From contig NZ_FXEH01000006.1 in assembly GCF_900176565.1 (NCBI RefSeq), positions 992,001 to 1,056,000 of the forward strand: a DNA stretch of 64,000 bases, given 5' to 3'. Below are positions 55,699-64,000 of the stretch, one piece after another (position 1 is the first letter of the stretch; each line of letters starts with the position of its first letter). The notes below the pieces were generated by a model, which worked only from the letters and a program-made list of their open reading frames with translations, did no database searches and was not told where the DNA came from. A program made the position numbers and the translations under genes. The DNA comes from Thalassobacillus devorans (GTDB lineage Bacteria; Bacillota; Bacilli; Bacillales; Halobacillaceae).

Positions 55699-56709
55699 AT
55701 GCCTAAAAGAAAGACATTGACGGGGAAACAAAAAGCAGCGATTCTTTTAATTTCTCTCGGACCAGATGTTTCTGCACAAGTATACAAACATTTATCAGAA
55801 GAAGAAATTGAAGAGTTGACCCTGGAGATCTCTTCTGTCCAGAAGGTCGATGCGAAACAAAAAGAAGCCATTCTGGAACAATTCCACCAGCTTGCTTTAG
55901 CGCGGGATTACATTACCCAGGGCGGGGTCGGTTATGCAAGAACGGTGCTTGAGAAAGCGATGGGAGAAAACGAGGCTTCTAATATTATCGGGAGACTCAC
56001 CTCTACTTTGCAGGTAAGGCCGTTTGACTTTGCGAGGAAAGCAGACCCGCATCAAATTTTAAATTTCATCCAGAATGAGCACCCACAGACGATTGCGCTC
56101 GTATTATCCTATTTGGATTCAGCACAGTCTGCTGAAATCTTATCACAGCTCCCCCAGGAAATGCAGGCGGATATTGCCAAACGAATAGCTTTAATGGATT
56201 CGACTTCCCCAGAGGTCATTAATCAAGTAGAACAAATCCTGGAGCGGCATTTATCATCTACAGGGACACAGGATTATACTCAGACGGGTGGAATCCCGGC
56301 GGTAGTGGAAGTGCTGAATGGCGTCGATCGAAGTACAGAGCGAACCATTCTCGACGCACTGGAAATCCAGGACCCGGAACTGGCAGAAGAAATCAAGAAA
56401 CGGATGTTCGTTTTCGAAGATATTGTCACGCTTGATAATCGTGCCATTCAGCGTGTAATCAGAGAGGTGGAAAACGATGACCTGCGTCTGTCGCTGAAAG
56501 TAGCAAGCGAAGAAGTGAAAGAGGTTGTCTTTAACAATATGTCCCAGCGAATGGCTGATAACTTTAAAGAGGAAATGGAATTCATGGGGCCGGTACGTTT
56601 GAAGGATGTAGAAGAAGCCCAGACACGTACTGTATCAGTCATCAGGCGATTGGAAGAAATTGGTGAAATCGTAATTGCCCGTGGTGGAGGTGACGATATT
56701 ATTGTCTGA
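55699..56709 (+). CDS. fliG: Flagellar motor switch protein FliG
   Basis: Rotor protein of 336 residues. TGKQKAAILLISLGPDVSAQ opens the N domain that meets FliF; the EHPQTIALVLSYL motif is in the middle domain; FEDIVTLDNRAIQRVIREV is in the C-terminal domain whose charged helix meets the stator. Its 3' end overlaps the fliH start by 8 bp. Confidence 0.96.
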   Translation: MPKRKTLTGKQKAAILLISLGPDVSAQVYKHLSEEEIEELTLEISSVQKVDAKQKEAILEQFHQLALARDYITQGGVGYARTVLEKAMGENEASNIIGRLTSTLQVRPFDFARKADPHQILNFIQNEHPQTIALVLSYLDSAQSAEILSQLPQEMQADIAKRIALMDSTSPEVINQVEQILERHLSSTGTQDYTQTGGIPAVVEVLNGVDRSTERTILDALEIQDPELAEEIKKRMFVFEDIVTLDNRAIQRVIREVENDDLRLSLKVASEEVKEVVFNNMSQRMADNFKEEMEFMGPVRLKDVEEAQTRTVSVIRRLEEIGEIVIARGGGDDIIV

Positions 56710-57463
56710 ATTTAAATCTGAAGCTAAATCACGTCTTATACGTCTGAGACCAGTATTAGCTTCTGAACAGGAACAAGGTCAGGAGAACCAACCGCAAAAT
56801 CTGAACCTGGAGACAGAGATAGAAAGGAAATTACAAGAAGCAGAACGAGAACGAAACGCTGCCCGTGTACAGGCAGAGGCCCTGTTAAGAAATACGGAAG
56901 CAGAAATAAACGACAAAAAACAAATTTGGGAGCAGGAACGTGTCCAATTGGCAGAAGATGCCAGAAAGGATGGATTCGAACAGGGTTTAAAAGAGGGGAG
57001 AAATAAAGGATTTGAGGAATTCGCTCAGCATATTGAGAAGGCTCGCTTGGTAATCGACCAGGCAAAAGAGGAATATCAACAGATTCTAGCATCCAGCGAA
57101 ACGGACATACTGGATATCGCGGTACAGGCTGCTGAAAAAGTAATATGCCAGCAGCTCACACATAGCCCGGAGAGTTTTATGTCCCTTGTGAAAGGGGTAA
57201 TAGCGGAAGTTCAAGATCAACCGGAAATTATAATTTCGGTTCATCCTGAGCAATATTCTCTGCTGCTTACACAAAAGCAGGAGTTGGAACCTCTTATTTC
57301 CAGTAAATCCAAGCTCACCATTTATCCCCATACCCAACTCGATCCCTACAGTTGTCTGATCGAATCGCCATTCGGAAGAATCGACGCTTCCATTGACAGC
57401 CAATTGACAGAGTTGAGGAAACAGCTTGAAGAATTTAATAATGAGGGAAACTCAGATGAATAA
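56702..57463 (+). CDS. fliH: Flagellar assembly protein FliH
   Basis: Export-ATPase regulator, 253 residues. The start is placed at TTG 56702, 11 nt after GGAGG at 56686-56690 and inside the last codons of fliG; earlier TTG 56675 lacks a site. The protein is a charged coiled coil in the first half (LETEIERKLQEAERERNAAR) and a FliH/V-ATPase-E-like C-terminal domain. It overlaps fliI by 8 bp. Confidence 0.9.
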   Translation: MSEFKSEAKSRLIRLRPVLASEQEQGQENQPQNLNLETEIERKLQEAERERNAARVQAEALLRNTEAEINDKKQIWEQERVQLAEDARKDGFEQGLKEGRNKGFEEFAQHIEKARLVIDQAKEEYQQILASSETDILDIAVQAAEKVICQQLTHSPESFMSLVKGVIAEVQDQPEIIISVHPEQYSLLLTQKQELEPLISSKSKLTIYPHTQLDPYSCLIESPFGRIDASIDSQLTELRKQLEEFNNEGNSDE

Positions 57464-58763
57464 GGCAAAACTCCTCACGGCTATCGAACAGATGGATACA
57501 TATAAACGTTTTGGCAGAATTCATCGGGTAGTAGGGCTGATGATTGAGTCAAAAGGACCGGAAGCGTCGATTGGCGATGTCTGCCTCATTCACTCCCCCA
57601 GTAAGAAAAAGATAAAAGCGGAAGTGGTCGGCTTTCACAATGAGAATATCCTATTGATGCCTTTTAAAGAGGTGAAAGATGTTAAACCAGGCAGCCTGGT
57701 AGAAGCTACAGGTGCTCCTCTGCTTATCAAGACAGGGACTGGTTTAATTGGGAAGGTTGTCGACGCTTTGGGAAAGCCATTAGATAATCAGCCTCTGCCT
57801 GAAGGCCTTCGTTCTTATCCCACCGACCAGGATCCCCCTTCTCCATTATCACGGCCTACCATTAAAGAACCACTGCAGGTTGGCGTAAGGGCGATCGACA
57901 CGCTTCTAACCGTTGGTAAAGGACAGCGCATTGGCATTTTCGCGGGTAGTGGTGTCGGTAAGAGTACACTGATGGGAATGATTGCAAGAAACAGTTCCGC
58001 CACCATTAATGTGATTGCTCTTATTGGCGAACGAGGAAGAGAGGTCAGAGAATTTATTGAAAACGATCTAGGAGAAGCAGGATTGAAAAAATCGATCATT
58101 GTTGCAGTTACCTCTGACCAGCCTGCATTGATGAGAATCAAAGGTGCCTATACAGCGACGGCTATCAGTGAATATTTCAGGGATTTGGGCTATCAGGTCA
58201 ATTTAATGATGGATTCAGTGACAAGGGTGGCAATGGCCCAGCGAGAAGTAGGGCTGGCTACAGGTGAACCTCCTACTACCAAAGGCTATACCCCTTCCGT
58301 CTTTGCCATCCTGCCCAGACTGTTAGAGCGCACAGGGACAAGTAACCAGGGAACAATTACAGCATTTTATACCGTCCTCGTAGACGGAGATGATATGAAT
58401 GAGCCGATCGCTGATACGGTCAGGGGGATATTAGACGGTCATTTCATATTAGATCGAAAGCTGGCAGAACAGAATCACTTTCCTGCTATCAATGTCCTGA
58501 AATCCATAAGCAGAGTGATGAACCAGGTAATTGATGAAAGCCACAAACAAGCGGCTGATCGGGTTCGCAACCTGCTTGCCACTTACGAGGAAAATAAGGA
58601 ATTGATCCAGATTGGTGCCTACAAAACTGGTGCGGACAGACGAGTGGATGAAGCAATTCAGGCTAATGCCACTATCAATGATTTTTTAAGGCAAGGTACC
58701 CATGAATCAGCACCTTTTCTTGACACCTTGGACCAGTTTAAACAGTTCAATAGCGGGGGTTAA
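57456..58763 (+). CDS. fliI: Flagellum-specific ATPase FliI
   Basis: ATPase of the flagellar type III export gate, 435 residues from ATG 57456 (MNKAKLLTAIEQ), 7 nt after GAGGGA; upstream starts in frame are possible. Walker A is FAGSGVGKST (about 163-172), with ALIGERGREV and LMMDSVTRVAMAQRE as the family blocks. It resembles F1 beta. Confidence 0.94.
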   Translation: MNKAKLLTAIEQMDTYKRFGRIHRVVGLMIESKGPEASIGDVCLIHSPSKKKIKAEVVGFHNENILLMPFKEVKDVKPGSLVEATGAPLLIKTGTGLIGKVVDALGKPLDNQPLPEGLRSYPTDQDPPSPLSRPTIKEPLQVGVRAIDTLLTVGKGQRIGIFAGSGVGKSTLMGMIARNSSATINVIALIGERGREVREFIENDLGEAGLKKSIIVAVTSDQPALMRIKGAYTATAISEYFRDLGYQVNLMMDSVTRVAMAQREVGLATGEPPTTKGYTPSVFAILPRLLERTGTSNQGTITAFYTVLVDGDDMNEPIADTVRGILDGHFILDRKLAEQNHFPAINVLKSISRVMNQVIDESHKQAADRVRNLLATYEENKELIQIGAYKTGADRRVDEAIQANATINDFLRQGTHESAPFLDTLDQFKQFNSGG

Positions 58764-58768
58764 TAAGG

Positions 58769-59218
58769 GTGGCAAGTATACAAGCTTTTCATAAAATCAG
58801 GGATGTTCATGAGAATGATAAGTTAGCAGCACAGGAAACTTACCAGCAGGCTGTAAAGAAGTTTGAAGAGATAGCAGAACATTTATATCGAGTTTTGAAA
58901 AAGAAAGAAGAAACCGAGGAGCAGCTGCATGAAAAGATAACAGGTGAAACGTTGACTGCTCACCATTTTGCTCAATTGCAGCATTATATTACACGCCTGG
59001 ACCAACAGATAGTGCAACTGCAGCCGGAGGTCAATCAGGCGAGAAGTTACATGGAGAACTGCCGAAGGAAAATGACAGAGGCTCATGTAGAAGTGAAAAA
59101 GTTCGATAAGTTGATTGATAGAAAAGTGAAACAGTGGCAAGACAGTCAGAAGGAAATAGAGAAAAAGCAGATGGATGAGCTTTCGCTGCGTCAATTTTTA
59201 TTAGAAAGAAACAGGTGA
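58769..59218 (+). CDS. fliJ: Flagellar export chaperone FliJ
   Basis: Coiled-coil protein of 149 residues that stimulates FliI and the export gate. The start is GTG 58769, with only a weak site (TAAGG). Nearly the whole chain is charged helix (KKFEEIAEHLYRVLKKKEE, ending SLRQFLLERNR). Order fliI-fliJ is standard. Confidence 0.88.
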   Translation: MASIQAFHKIRDVHENDKLAAQETYQQAVKKFEEIAEHLYRVLKKKEETEEQLHEKITGETLTAHHFAQLQHYITRLDQQIVQLQPEVNQARSYMENCRRKMTEAHVEVKKFDKLIDRKVKQWQDSQKEIEKKQMDELSLRQFLLERNR

Positions 59219-59222
59219 GATC

Positions 59223-59804
59223 ATGGCAAAAACGTATGATGAAGAATCAAAACAAACGAATAAAGTCCAGTGGTTCTTCTTTGTCATCTTCATTCCTGCT
59301 TTATTCGCTATTGCTTTAACATGGATAGTCATGACGATAGCAGGGATAAATGTCGGCGATTGGGCTTCGAAGCATGCCGCTGATGTGCCGGTGATTTCTT
59401 CGGTATTCCCTACAGATAATGAAAAAGAACAGGAAGAGCTGATCGGTCAATTACAACATACCCTGGATGAAAAAGAAGCCAAGATTCAGCAGCTGGAACA
59501 GGAAAAAGCGGGGCTCAATGCCAACATTGATGAATTGGAACATCAGGTTGGAGATCTGGAAGCCAAACTAACAAAAGCAGAAGATACGGATGAAGAACAA
59601 GAAGCTCAGGTTAAGCAAATTTCCTCTTCGTTCCGGGAAGTAGATCCTGAACAAGCAGCCGCTATCATCAAAAATTTAGATCAGCCGGTTGCAGTTACCG
59701 TGCTAGTTAATCTTTCCGCCAACGAAAGAGGAGCTATCTTAGGAGAAATGGAGCCCAAAGATGCTGCCAAGTTAACCAGTCTATTACTCACAAATGGAAA
59801 TTGA
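59223..59804 (+). CDS. ylxF: YlxF, MotE/MgtE-N-like membrane protein
   Basis: Protein of 193 residues with one N-terminal membrane helix (about 15-40, VQWFFFVIFIPALFAI), a coiled coil at about 75-125 and a MgtE-N-like C-terminal domain (VDPEQAAAIIKNLDQPVAV). MotE of alpha-proteobacteria has this layout and helps MotC. In Bacillus YlxF lies between fliJ and fliK; its function is not settled. Confidence 0.88.
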   Translation: MAKTYDEESKQTNKVQWFFFVIFIPALFAIALTWIVMTIAGINVGDWASKHAADVPVISSVFPTDNEKEQEELIGQLQHTLDEKEAKIQQLEQEKAGLNANIDELEHQVGDLEAKLTKAEDTDEEQEAQVKQISSSFREVDPEQAAAIIKNLDQPVAVTVLVNLSANERGAILGEMEPKDAAKLTSLLLTNGN

Positions 59805-59839
59805 TAATCTTTCTGATTCTTGAAAGGAGGTGAAATAGG

Positions 59840-61102
59840 ATGGAAGCGAGTCTTATAAAATCAACATCTTCCTTACCAGGCGGTTCTATAACAGCACAGC
59901 ATCGCCCTCGTGGTCCAGCTCAAACTTTTGCACAGTTAGTATCGAATAGCTTTTCTGCTGGAGAAGGGGAGCAGGAGTATGTTACCTCAACTATAGTAAA
60001 AACAGAGGGAGAAGGGAGTTCCGATGCTTCAGAGGTTGTGAAGGAATTGCCGCAATCGGTGCTGGACTACTTGCAGGAAGACAATGGATCCCTCTCTTCC
60101 TTGGTGCTCACTGCACAAGATGTGGAACTGCTTCAAATAGAGAAACTCCCACCCGACCTTGAAAACAGCGGTTTTTATGTCAGTTCTGAAGAGGATACAG
60201 GCAAAATCATTGCTGAATCAGATGTACTAATCCAGACCAGTGAAGAAAAAGTAATGCCGAGAGATATTCAGTCATTACTCATACATATCAAAGAATTATT
60301 ACAACAGGCGGGTACTGATTCAGTTAGTGCGTATGGAGGTATAGCGAAAAAGCTGCTTCAATCACTCGAACTATTGACGCAGCAAAGTAAGTTACAGGAA
60401 CCTGCCGTTTGGAAGAAAGTTGAAACCCTCGAGGGTGATCGGGCTTTACGTGATGTGATCAAATGGTATCAATCACGCACTTCTATGCCAAACGCAGCTT
60501 ACCACTCCCAGTCACAAGTCACGGCGAAAGATATGAGCAAATGGCTGAAACAGGCGATTAACAAATACAACTTGAATGAGTTATCTGGTACACAACCGGG
60601 ATCTGTCTCTGCCGGACCACTTTCCAAAGTAGAACAATTTATGATTCGGCTGGACCAAAACCAATCATCGGAAGGGGTGCAAAAGCAGCTGATGCACGCG
60701 TTTGAACGCGCCATAAAATCTAGTAACCTGCAACATTTAAAATCTGGCGCAATGGAAATGCAATTGAAGTTGAAGCCTGGAAACTTAGGTGACGTAGTAG
60801 TAAAGATGACGCAATTGAATGGAGAAATGGCTGTTAAGATTCTCGTAACTTCTCAGTCGGCTAAAGAAATGCTGGAAGGGAATATCCAGCAGCTTCGACA
60901 TATGTTCTCCCCTCAACAGGTTGTCATTGAGAAATCAGATATGCATCCTGGACAACAGCAATTCCAATCAAAAGAACAATCATTCAGCGGCCAGGAACGC
61001 GACTCTCATTCTAAACATCCTTCAGGAGAGCAAAATTCTGACGGAAGCAAGGAGGAGGATAAGGAAAGCTTTCACGATATATTGGTGAATGAGAAAGTGT
61101 AG
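59840..61102 (+). CDS. fliK: Flagellar hook-length control protein FliK
   Basis: Exported ruler of 420 residues, poorly conserved at the N-terminus. The C-terminal Flg_hook domain (about 300-375) has MEMQLKLKPGNLGDVVVKM and VKILVTSQSAKEML. The tail is hydrophilic, rich in Gln, Ser and Glu. ATG 59840 has AAAGGAGGTG. In B. subtilis fliK is here, ahead of flgD. Confidence 0.9.
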   Translation: MEASLIKSTSSLPGGSITAQHRPRGPAQTFAQLVSNSFSAGEGEQEYVTSTIVKTEGEGSSDASEVVKELPQSVLDYLQEDNGSLSSLVLTAQDVELLQIEKLPPDLENSGFYVSSEEDTGKIIAESDVLIQTSEEKVMPRDIQSLLIHIKELLQQAGTDSVSAYGGIAKKLLQSLELLTQQSKLQEPAVWKKVETLEGDRALRDVIKWYQSRTSMPNAAYHSQSQVTAKDMSKWLKQAINKYNLNELSGTQPGSVSAGPLSKVEQFMIRLDQNQSSEGVQKQLMHAFERAIKSSNLQHLKSGAMEMQLKLKPGNLGDVVVKMTQLNGEMAVKILVTSQSAKEMLEGNIQQLRHMFSPQQVVIEKSDMHPGQQQFQSKEQSFSGQERDSHSKHPSGEQNSDGSKEEDKESFHDILVNEKV

Positions 61103-61111
61103 GTGATAGCC

Positions 61112-61543
61112 ATGACAAAGATAGATCCATCCCTTAATTTACCACAGCAGCCAACCAGGGGATCCACAAGTGCAACATTAGATAAGGATGACTTTTTAAA
61201 AATATTAATGACACAACTGCAAACCCAGGACCCAATGAACCCAATGGAGGATAAGGAATTCATTTCTCAAATGGCCAGCTTTTCCAGTTTGGAGCAGATG
61301 ATGAATATGTCACAAGCAATGGAAAAAATGGCAGACTCCCAGTCATTTGTACCAGTAGTACAGTATAGCTCCCTCATTGGAAAAGAAGTGTCCTATCCTG
61401 TGGAAGGTGAATCTGAAACAGAAATGGGAGTGGTTGCAGCTGTCAGCCAAAAAGATGGTGAAACCTGGCTGGAAATGGAGAATGGCACGAAAGTCGATGT
61501 CCAGTCCGTTTTGCGGATAAGCCAGTTGCCGAGTGATGTATAG
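61112..61543 (+). CDS. flgD: Flagellar hook capping protein FlgD
   Basis: Scaffold for hook assembly, 143 residues from ATG 61112 (MTKIDPSLNLPQQP), with AGGTGAT before; GTG 61103 is less likely. LDKDDFLKILMTQLQTQDPMNPMEDKEFI split in two halves is the FlgD N-terminal signature (LDKDDFLKIL and QDPMNPME). The short form lacks the FLN-like domains of enteric FlgD. Confidence 0.93.
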   Translation: MTKIDPSLNLPQQPTRGSTSATLDKDDFLKILMTQLQTQDPMNPMEDKEFISQMASFSSLEQMMNMSQAMEKMADSQSFVPVVQYSSLIGKEVSYPVEGESETEMGVVAAVSQKDGETWLEMENGTKVDVQSVLRISQLPSDV

Positions 61544-61555
61544 AAAGGGGATTAT

Positions 61556-61927
61556 ATGGAACCTCGCATCCATCAGCTGCATCAACCGATGCCCTTACCT
61601 AAGGTTAATAAGCAGCAGACTTCCGATACGGGCAGCATTTCTTTCAAAGATGTACTGGCAGATGCCACGCAAGTCAAATTAAGTAAGCATGCCGGAGAAC
61701 GATTGCAACAAAGAAATATCGTGATTTCCCAAGCGCAATGGGACCGGTTATCTGAAAAGATGCAAGAAGCGAAAAAAAAGGGAATTACCGATTCACTGGT
61801 ATTGCTTCCAGAGGCGGCTTTACTAGTCAGTACCAAAAATAACACGGTTATAACTGCGATGAACCGTAACGAAGCTTCTTCAAAAATATTTTCAAATATT
61901 AATGGCACGATTTTAATGGATGAGTAG
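61556..61927 (+). CDS. TIGR02530-type flagellar operon protein
   Basis: Protein of 123 residues in the family of Gram-positive flagellar-operon proteins placed between flgD and flgE. KLSKHAGERLQQRNIVISQAQW is the diagnostic part. A C-terminal region (ALLVSTKNNTVITAM) resembles a small beta domain. Its function is unknown; in this operon it may be a hook or export accessory. Confidence 0.82.
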   Translation: MEPRIHQLHQPMPLPKVNKQQTSDTGSISFKDVLADATQVKLSKHAGERLQQRNIVISQAQWDRLSEKMQEAKKKGITDSLVLLPEAALLVSTKNNTVITAMNRNEASSKIFSNINGTILMDE

Positions 61928-62013
61928 GCTGGACCCAGTAAGGGAAGCCGTAGGAACTGCTGACTGATTGAAGCAGTTTGAAAACTTTTAAAAAAGAAAG
62001 GAATGTCAGCTGC

Positions 62014-62826
62014 ATGCTACGTTCAATGTACAGTGGAATTTCAGGAATGAAAGGGTTTCAGACAAAACTTGATACGATCGGAAACAATATAGCTAATGTC
62101 AACACCTATGGATACAAAAAAGGCCGGACTACCTTCCAGGCAATGATGAGCCAAACGATCAGCGGGGCTCAAGGAGCTGCAGACAATGGGCGTGGGGGTG
62201 TCAACCCTTCTCAGGTCGGCCTTGGGTCAAAACTGGGGACAATAGATACCATTCATACACAAGGTAATCGTCAGTCAACAGAACGACCATTGGACCTTGC
62301 GATTGAAGGGGACGGTATGTTTGTGCTCTCAGAGACCGGTGAAGGTAATGTTATGAATACCCCCTTGAGCTTTACAAGAGGCGGGAATTTCTATCTCGAT
62401 GAAAATGGAGATATCGTCAGCGGAAACGGCCAATATTTGGTTGGGGAATCAGGGAAAATCACTATCCCTGAAACTGCGCAGAGCTTTAGTATTCAGAGTG
62501 ACGGAACAGTTACTTTTGTAGAGGATAATGAAGCCAAAGTGGCTGGACAAATCCAACTGGCTAATTTTTCAAACCCGGATGGGTTAGAAAAAATCGGTTC
62601 TAATATGTACCGGGCTACTAATAACTCTGGGGAGTTCGTCGAGTTTGTGACACCAGGGGAAAACGGGGCGGGACAAACAGTCGCTGGTGCGTTGGAAATG
62701 TCTAACGTCGATCTTTCGGAAGAATTCACCGAGATGATAACCGCTCAGCGTGGGTTTCAGGCTAATACCAGAATCATAACAACATCAGATGAAATCCTTC
62801 AGGAATTGGTCAATTTGAAGCGTTAA
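62014..62826 (+). CDS. flgE: Flagellar hook protein FlgE (FlgG-like)
   Basis: Axial protein of 270 residues from ATG 62014 (MLRSMYSGISGMKGFQ); the longer in-frame start at 61978 is unsupported. The N-terminal TKLDTIGNNIANVNTYGYKK and the C-terminal FTEMITAQRGFQANTRII blocks are diagnostic. The Bacillus hook protein is of this short type. It follows flgD and the TIGR02530 protein. Confidence 0.9.
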   Translation: MLRSMYSGISGMKGFQTKLDTIGNNIANVNTYGYKKGRTTFQAMMSQTISGAQGAADNGRGGVNPSQVGLGSKLGTIDTIHTQGNRQSTERPLDLAIEGDGMFVLSETGEGNVMNTPLSFTRGGNFYLDENGDIVSGNGQYLVGESGKITIPETAQSFSIQSDGTVTFVEDNEAKVAGQIQLANFSNPDGLEKIGSNMYRATNNSGEFVEFVTPGENGAGQTVAGALEMSNVDLSEEFTEMITAQRGFQANTRIITTSDEILQELVNLKR

Positions 62827-62840
62827 TATAAGGGAGGAAA

Positions 62841-62895
62841 GGAGGATTCATTTAAGATGGGTCCTCCATCATATGATCACACTTACACGGCTTAA
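62841..62895 (+). promoter_or_regulatory. Leader of flbD: strong ribosome site, 12-codon minicistron and a masking hairpin
   Basis: AAGGAGG near 62839-62845 serves an ATG at 62857 that opens a 12-codon frame (MGPPSYDHTYTA) ending at 62895. The flbD ATG at 62873 lies inside it in another frame and has no ribosome site of its own. GGAGGA (62841-62846) can pair with TCCTCC (62862-62867), masking the site. Confidence 0.45.
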
Positions 62896-63088
62896 TGGGG
62901 AAACATTTCAACTTAATGCGTTGTACATAGAACAAATCCAGTCCTGTCCGGATGCCACCATAACCACCACGACTGGCAAAAAATTAGTGGTCCGGGAAGA
63001 AGAACAAATTATCGTCGCTCGTATGAAGCGGTTTTATCAGGACATCGGGCTCACAGGCCAATGGAAGGGAGCTGGAGATCAAGAATGA
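62873..63088 (+). CDS. flbD: FlbD family protein (SwrD, YlzI)
   Basis: Small cytosolic protein of 71 residues. MITLTRLNGETFQLNALYIEQIQ is the family signature. In B. subtilis SwrD (YlzI) increases flagellar torque for swarming. The start ATG 62873 is fixed by homology, but the ribosome site is missing. It overlaps fliL by 4 bp. Confidence 0.9.
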   Translation: MITLTRLNGETFQLNALYIEQIQSCPDATITTTTGKKLVVREEEQIIVARMKRFYQDIGLTGQWKGAGDQE

Positions 63089-63507
63089 GTTCCAAACTGC
63101 TCACAACAATGGTTATTTCTTTATCAAGTGTTGCTGTTCTCGGAATCGTAGCACTTATACTGGTCTTGAATATGGGAGAGCAGCCACAGGCAGAGGGGAA
63201 ACGATCCATCGATGATATCATCGAGACCTCTTATGAAACGGAAGAGATAACTACTGATTTAAAGGACAACCGTTTTGTCCGCATCCAATTCCGAATCGTG
63301 ACGGACAGTAAAGGCGCCCATGAAGAATTGCAAAAAAGGGATTTTCAATTACAGAATGTGTTAATTAAAGAGCTGGCTGCCATGGAAGTCAGCGAGTTCA
63401 AAAGCGGCCTTGATGAGTTAGAGGCCAGTTTGAAAACGAAACTGAATGCCATGATGACAGAAGGCAAGGTTACTGAAGTCTATACGATTCAAAAAGTTTT
63501 GCAATAA
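63085..63507 (+). CDS. fliL: Flagellar basal body protein FliL
   Basis: Single-pass inner-membrane protein that surrounds the stator, 140 residues from ATG 63085 (MSSKLLTTMVISL). The membrane helix is at about 5-30, and the periplasmic FliL domain follows (RFVRIQFRIVTDSKGA). The start overlaps the flbD stop (ATGA). Confidence 0.93.
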   Translation: MSSKLLTTMVISLSSVAVLGIVALILVLNMGEQPQAEGKRSIDDIIETSYETEEITTDLKDNRFVRIQFRIVTDSKGAHEELQKRDFQLQNVLIKELAAMEVSEFKSGLDELEASLKTKLNAMMTEGKVTEVYTIQKVLQ

Positions 63508-63541
63508 AAAAATCAGTTGTTTATGAACGGAGGTGACACTA

Positions 63542-64000
63542 GTGGCAGAAGATGTACTTTCTCAAAATGAAATTGATGCACTTCTTTCCGCAATCTCGAC
63601 CGGAGAGATGAATGCGGAAGAATTAAAGGAAGAACAGCATGAAAAAAGGGTCAGGGTTTACGATTTTAAACGTGCGCTCCGTTTCTCTAAAGATCAGATA
63701 AGGAGCCTTTCACGAGTCCATGAAAATTTTGCGAGGCTTTTGACTACTTATTTTTCTGCAAAGCTCCGGACCTATGTACATATAACGGTCGCTTCTGTCG
63801 ACCAGGCTCCTTATGAAGAATTCATCCGTTCCATACCTAAAATGACAATTTTGAATATATTCAGCCTTCCGCCCTTGGCGGGCCGAATTCTGTTTGAAAT
63901 CAATCCGAATATCGCATACGCCATGCTGGATCGAGTATTAGGCGGAAGAGGTGCCAGTTTTAACAAAGTTGATAATCTGACGGAAATTGAAACGACAATT
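63542..64000 (+). CDS. fliM: Flagellar motor switch protein FliM, 5' part
   Basis: The first 153 codons are open to the window end. GTG 63542 has a GGAGGTGAC site. LSQNEIDALLSAI is the CheY-P-binding N-terminal peptide, and YDFKRALRFSKDQ with LSRVHENFARLL starts the middle CheC-like domain. The C-terminal part lies outside the window. Confidence 0.95.
   Translation, partial: MAEDVLSQNEIDALLSAISTGEMNAEELKEEQHEKRVRVYDFKRALRFSKDQIRSLSRVHENFARLLTTYFSAKLRTYVHITVASVDQAPYEEFIRSIPKMTILNIFSLPPLAGRILFEINPNIAYAMLDRVLGGRGASFNKVDNLTEIETTI

Noticed and set aside
1-64000. CRISPR arrays, tRNA or rRNA genes, prophage or toxin-antitoxin modules
   Set aside because: No regularly spaced short repeats, no tRNA cloverleaf or rRNA sequence, and no such protein families were recognised in the window.

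Overview
The window reads as a chromosomal segment of a low-to-moderate GC Bacillaceae species. Gene order follows the Bacillus subtilis core map almost gene for gene: yloU-fakA ... sdaAB-sdaAA-recG ... fapR-plsX-fabD-fabG-acpP-rnc-smc-ftsY-ylxM-ffh-rpsP-khpA-ylqD-rimM-trmD-rplS-lepB-rbgA-rnhB-ylqG-ylqH-sucC-sucD-dprA-topA-trmFO-xerC-codW(hslV)-codX(hslU)-codY-fla/che operon. The many acidic proteins and the kinds of repeats hint at a moderately halophilic genus (Halobacillus or Virgibacillus-like). That placement is inference; genus cannot be fixed without a search.

Layout. (1) 1-1806: end of yloU and fakA. (2) 1819-9330: an accessory block carrying an IS1182-family element, a SelO AMPylator, a short-chain dehydrogenase, an IS3-family (IS150-like) element and a purine-type NCS2 permease. 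(3) 9355-12961: serine dehydratase and recG. (4) 13081-22768: a complete dppABCDE-ykfABCD dipeptide and murein-peptide salvage operon with a 14/15 CodY box over its promoter. (5) 22893-27334: the FapR-controlled phospholipid and fatty acid cluster. (6) 27652-35252: yfkK on the minus strand, then smc, signal recognition and ribosomal genes. (7) 35354-41701: ylqD, ribosome and tRNA maturation, signal peptidase, RNase HII and two small flagellum-related proteins. (8) 41859-52399: succinyl-CoA synthetase, DprA, TopA, TrmFO, XerC, the CodWX protease and CodY. (9) 52839-64000: the fla/che operon from flgB to a truncated fliM.

Regulatory logic can be read from the DNA. FapR has a near-textbook operator over its own promoter. 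CodY (51620-52399) has a strong predicted site at dppA and a weaker one upstream of flgB. Other recognisable control elements are the L19 leader ahead of rplS, several near-consensus sigma-A promoters and many intrinsic terminators.

Most of the window is ordinary core chromosome and I found no clear new defence, biosynthetic or mobile system. The observations most worth a second look are non-coding. The IS1182 transposase has a leader hairpin that looks built to silence read-through expression. Two diverged copies of a structured repeat of roughly 120-170 bp are present, one of them inside that IS. A separate 37-bp sequence occurs twice downstream of terminators. flbD lacks its own ribosome binding site and sits behind a possible minicistron.
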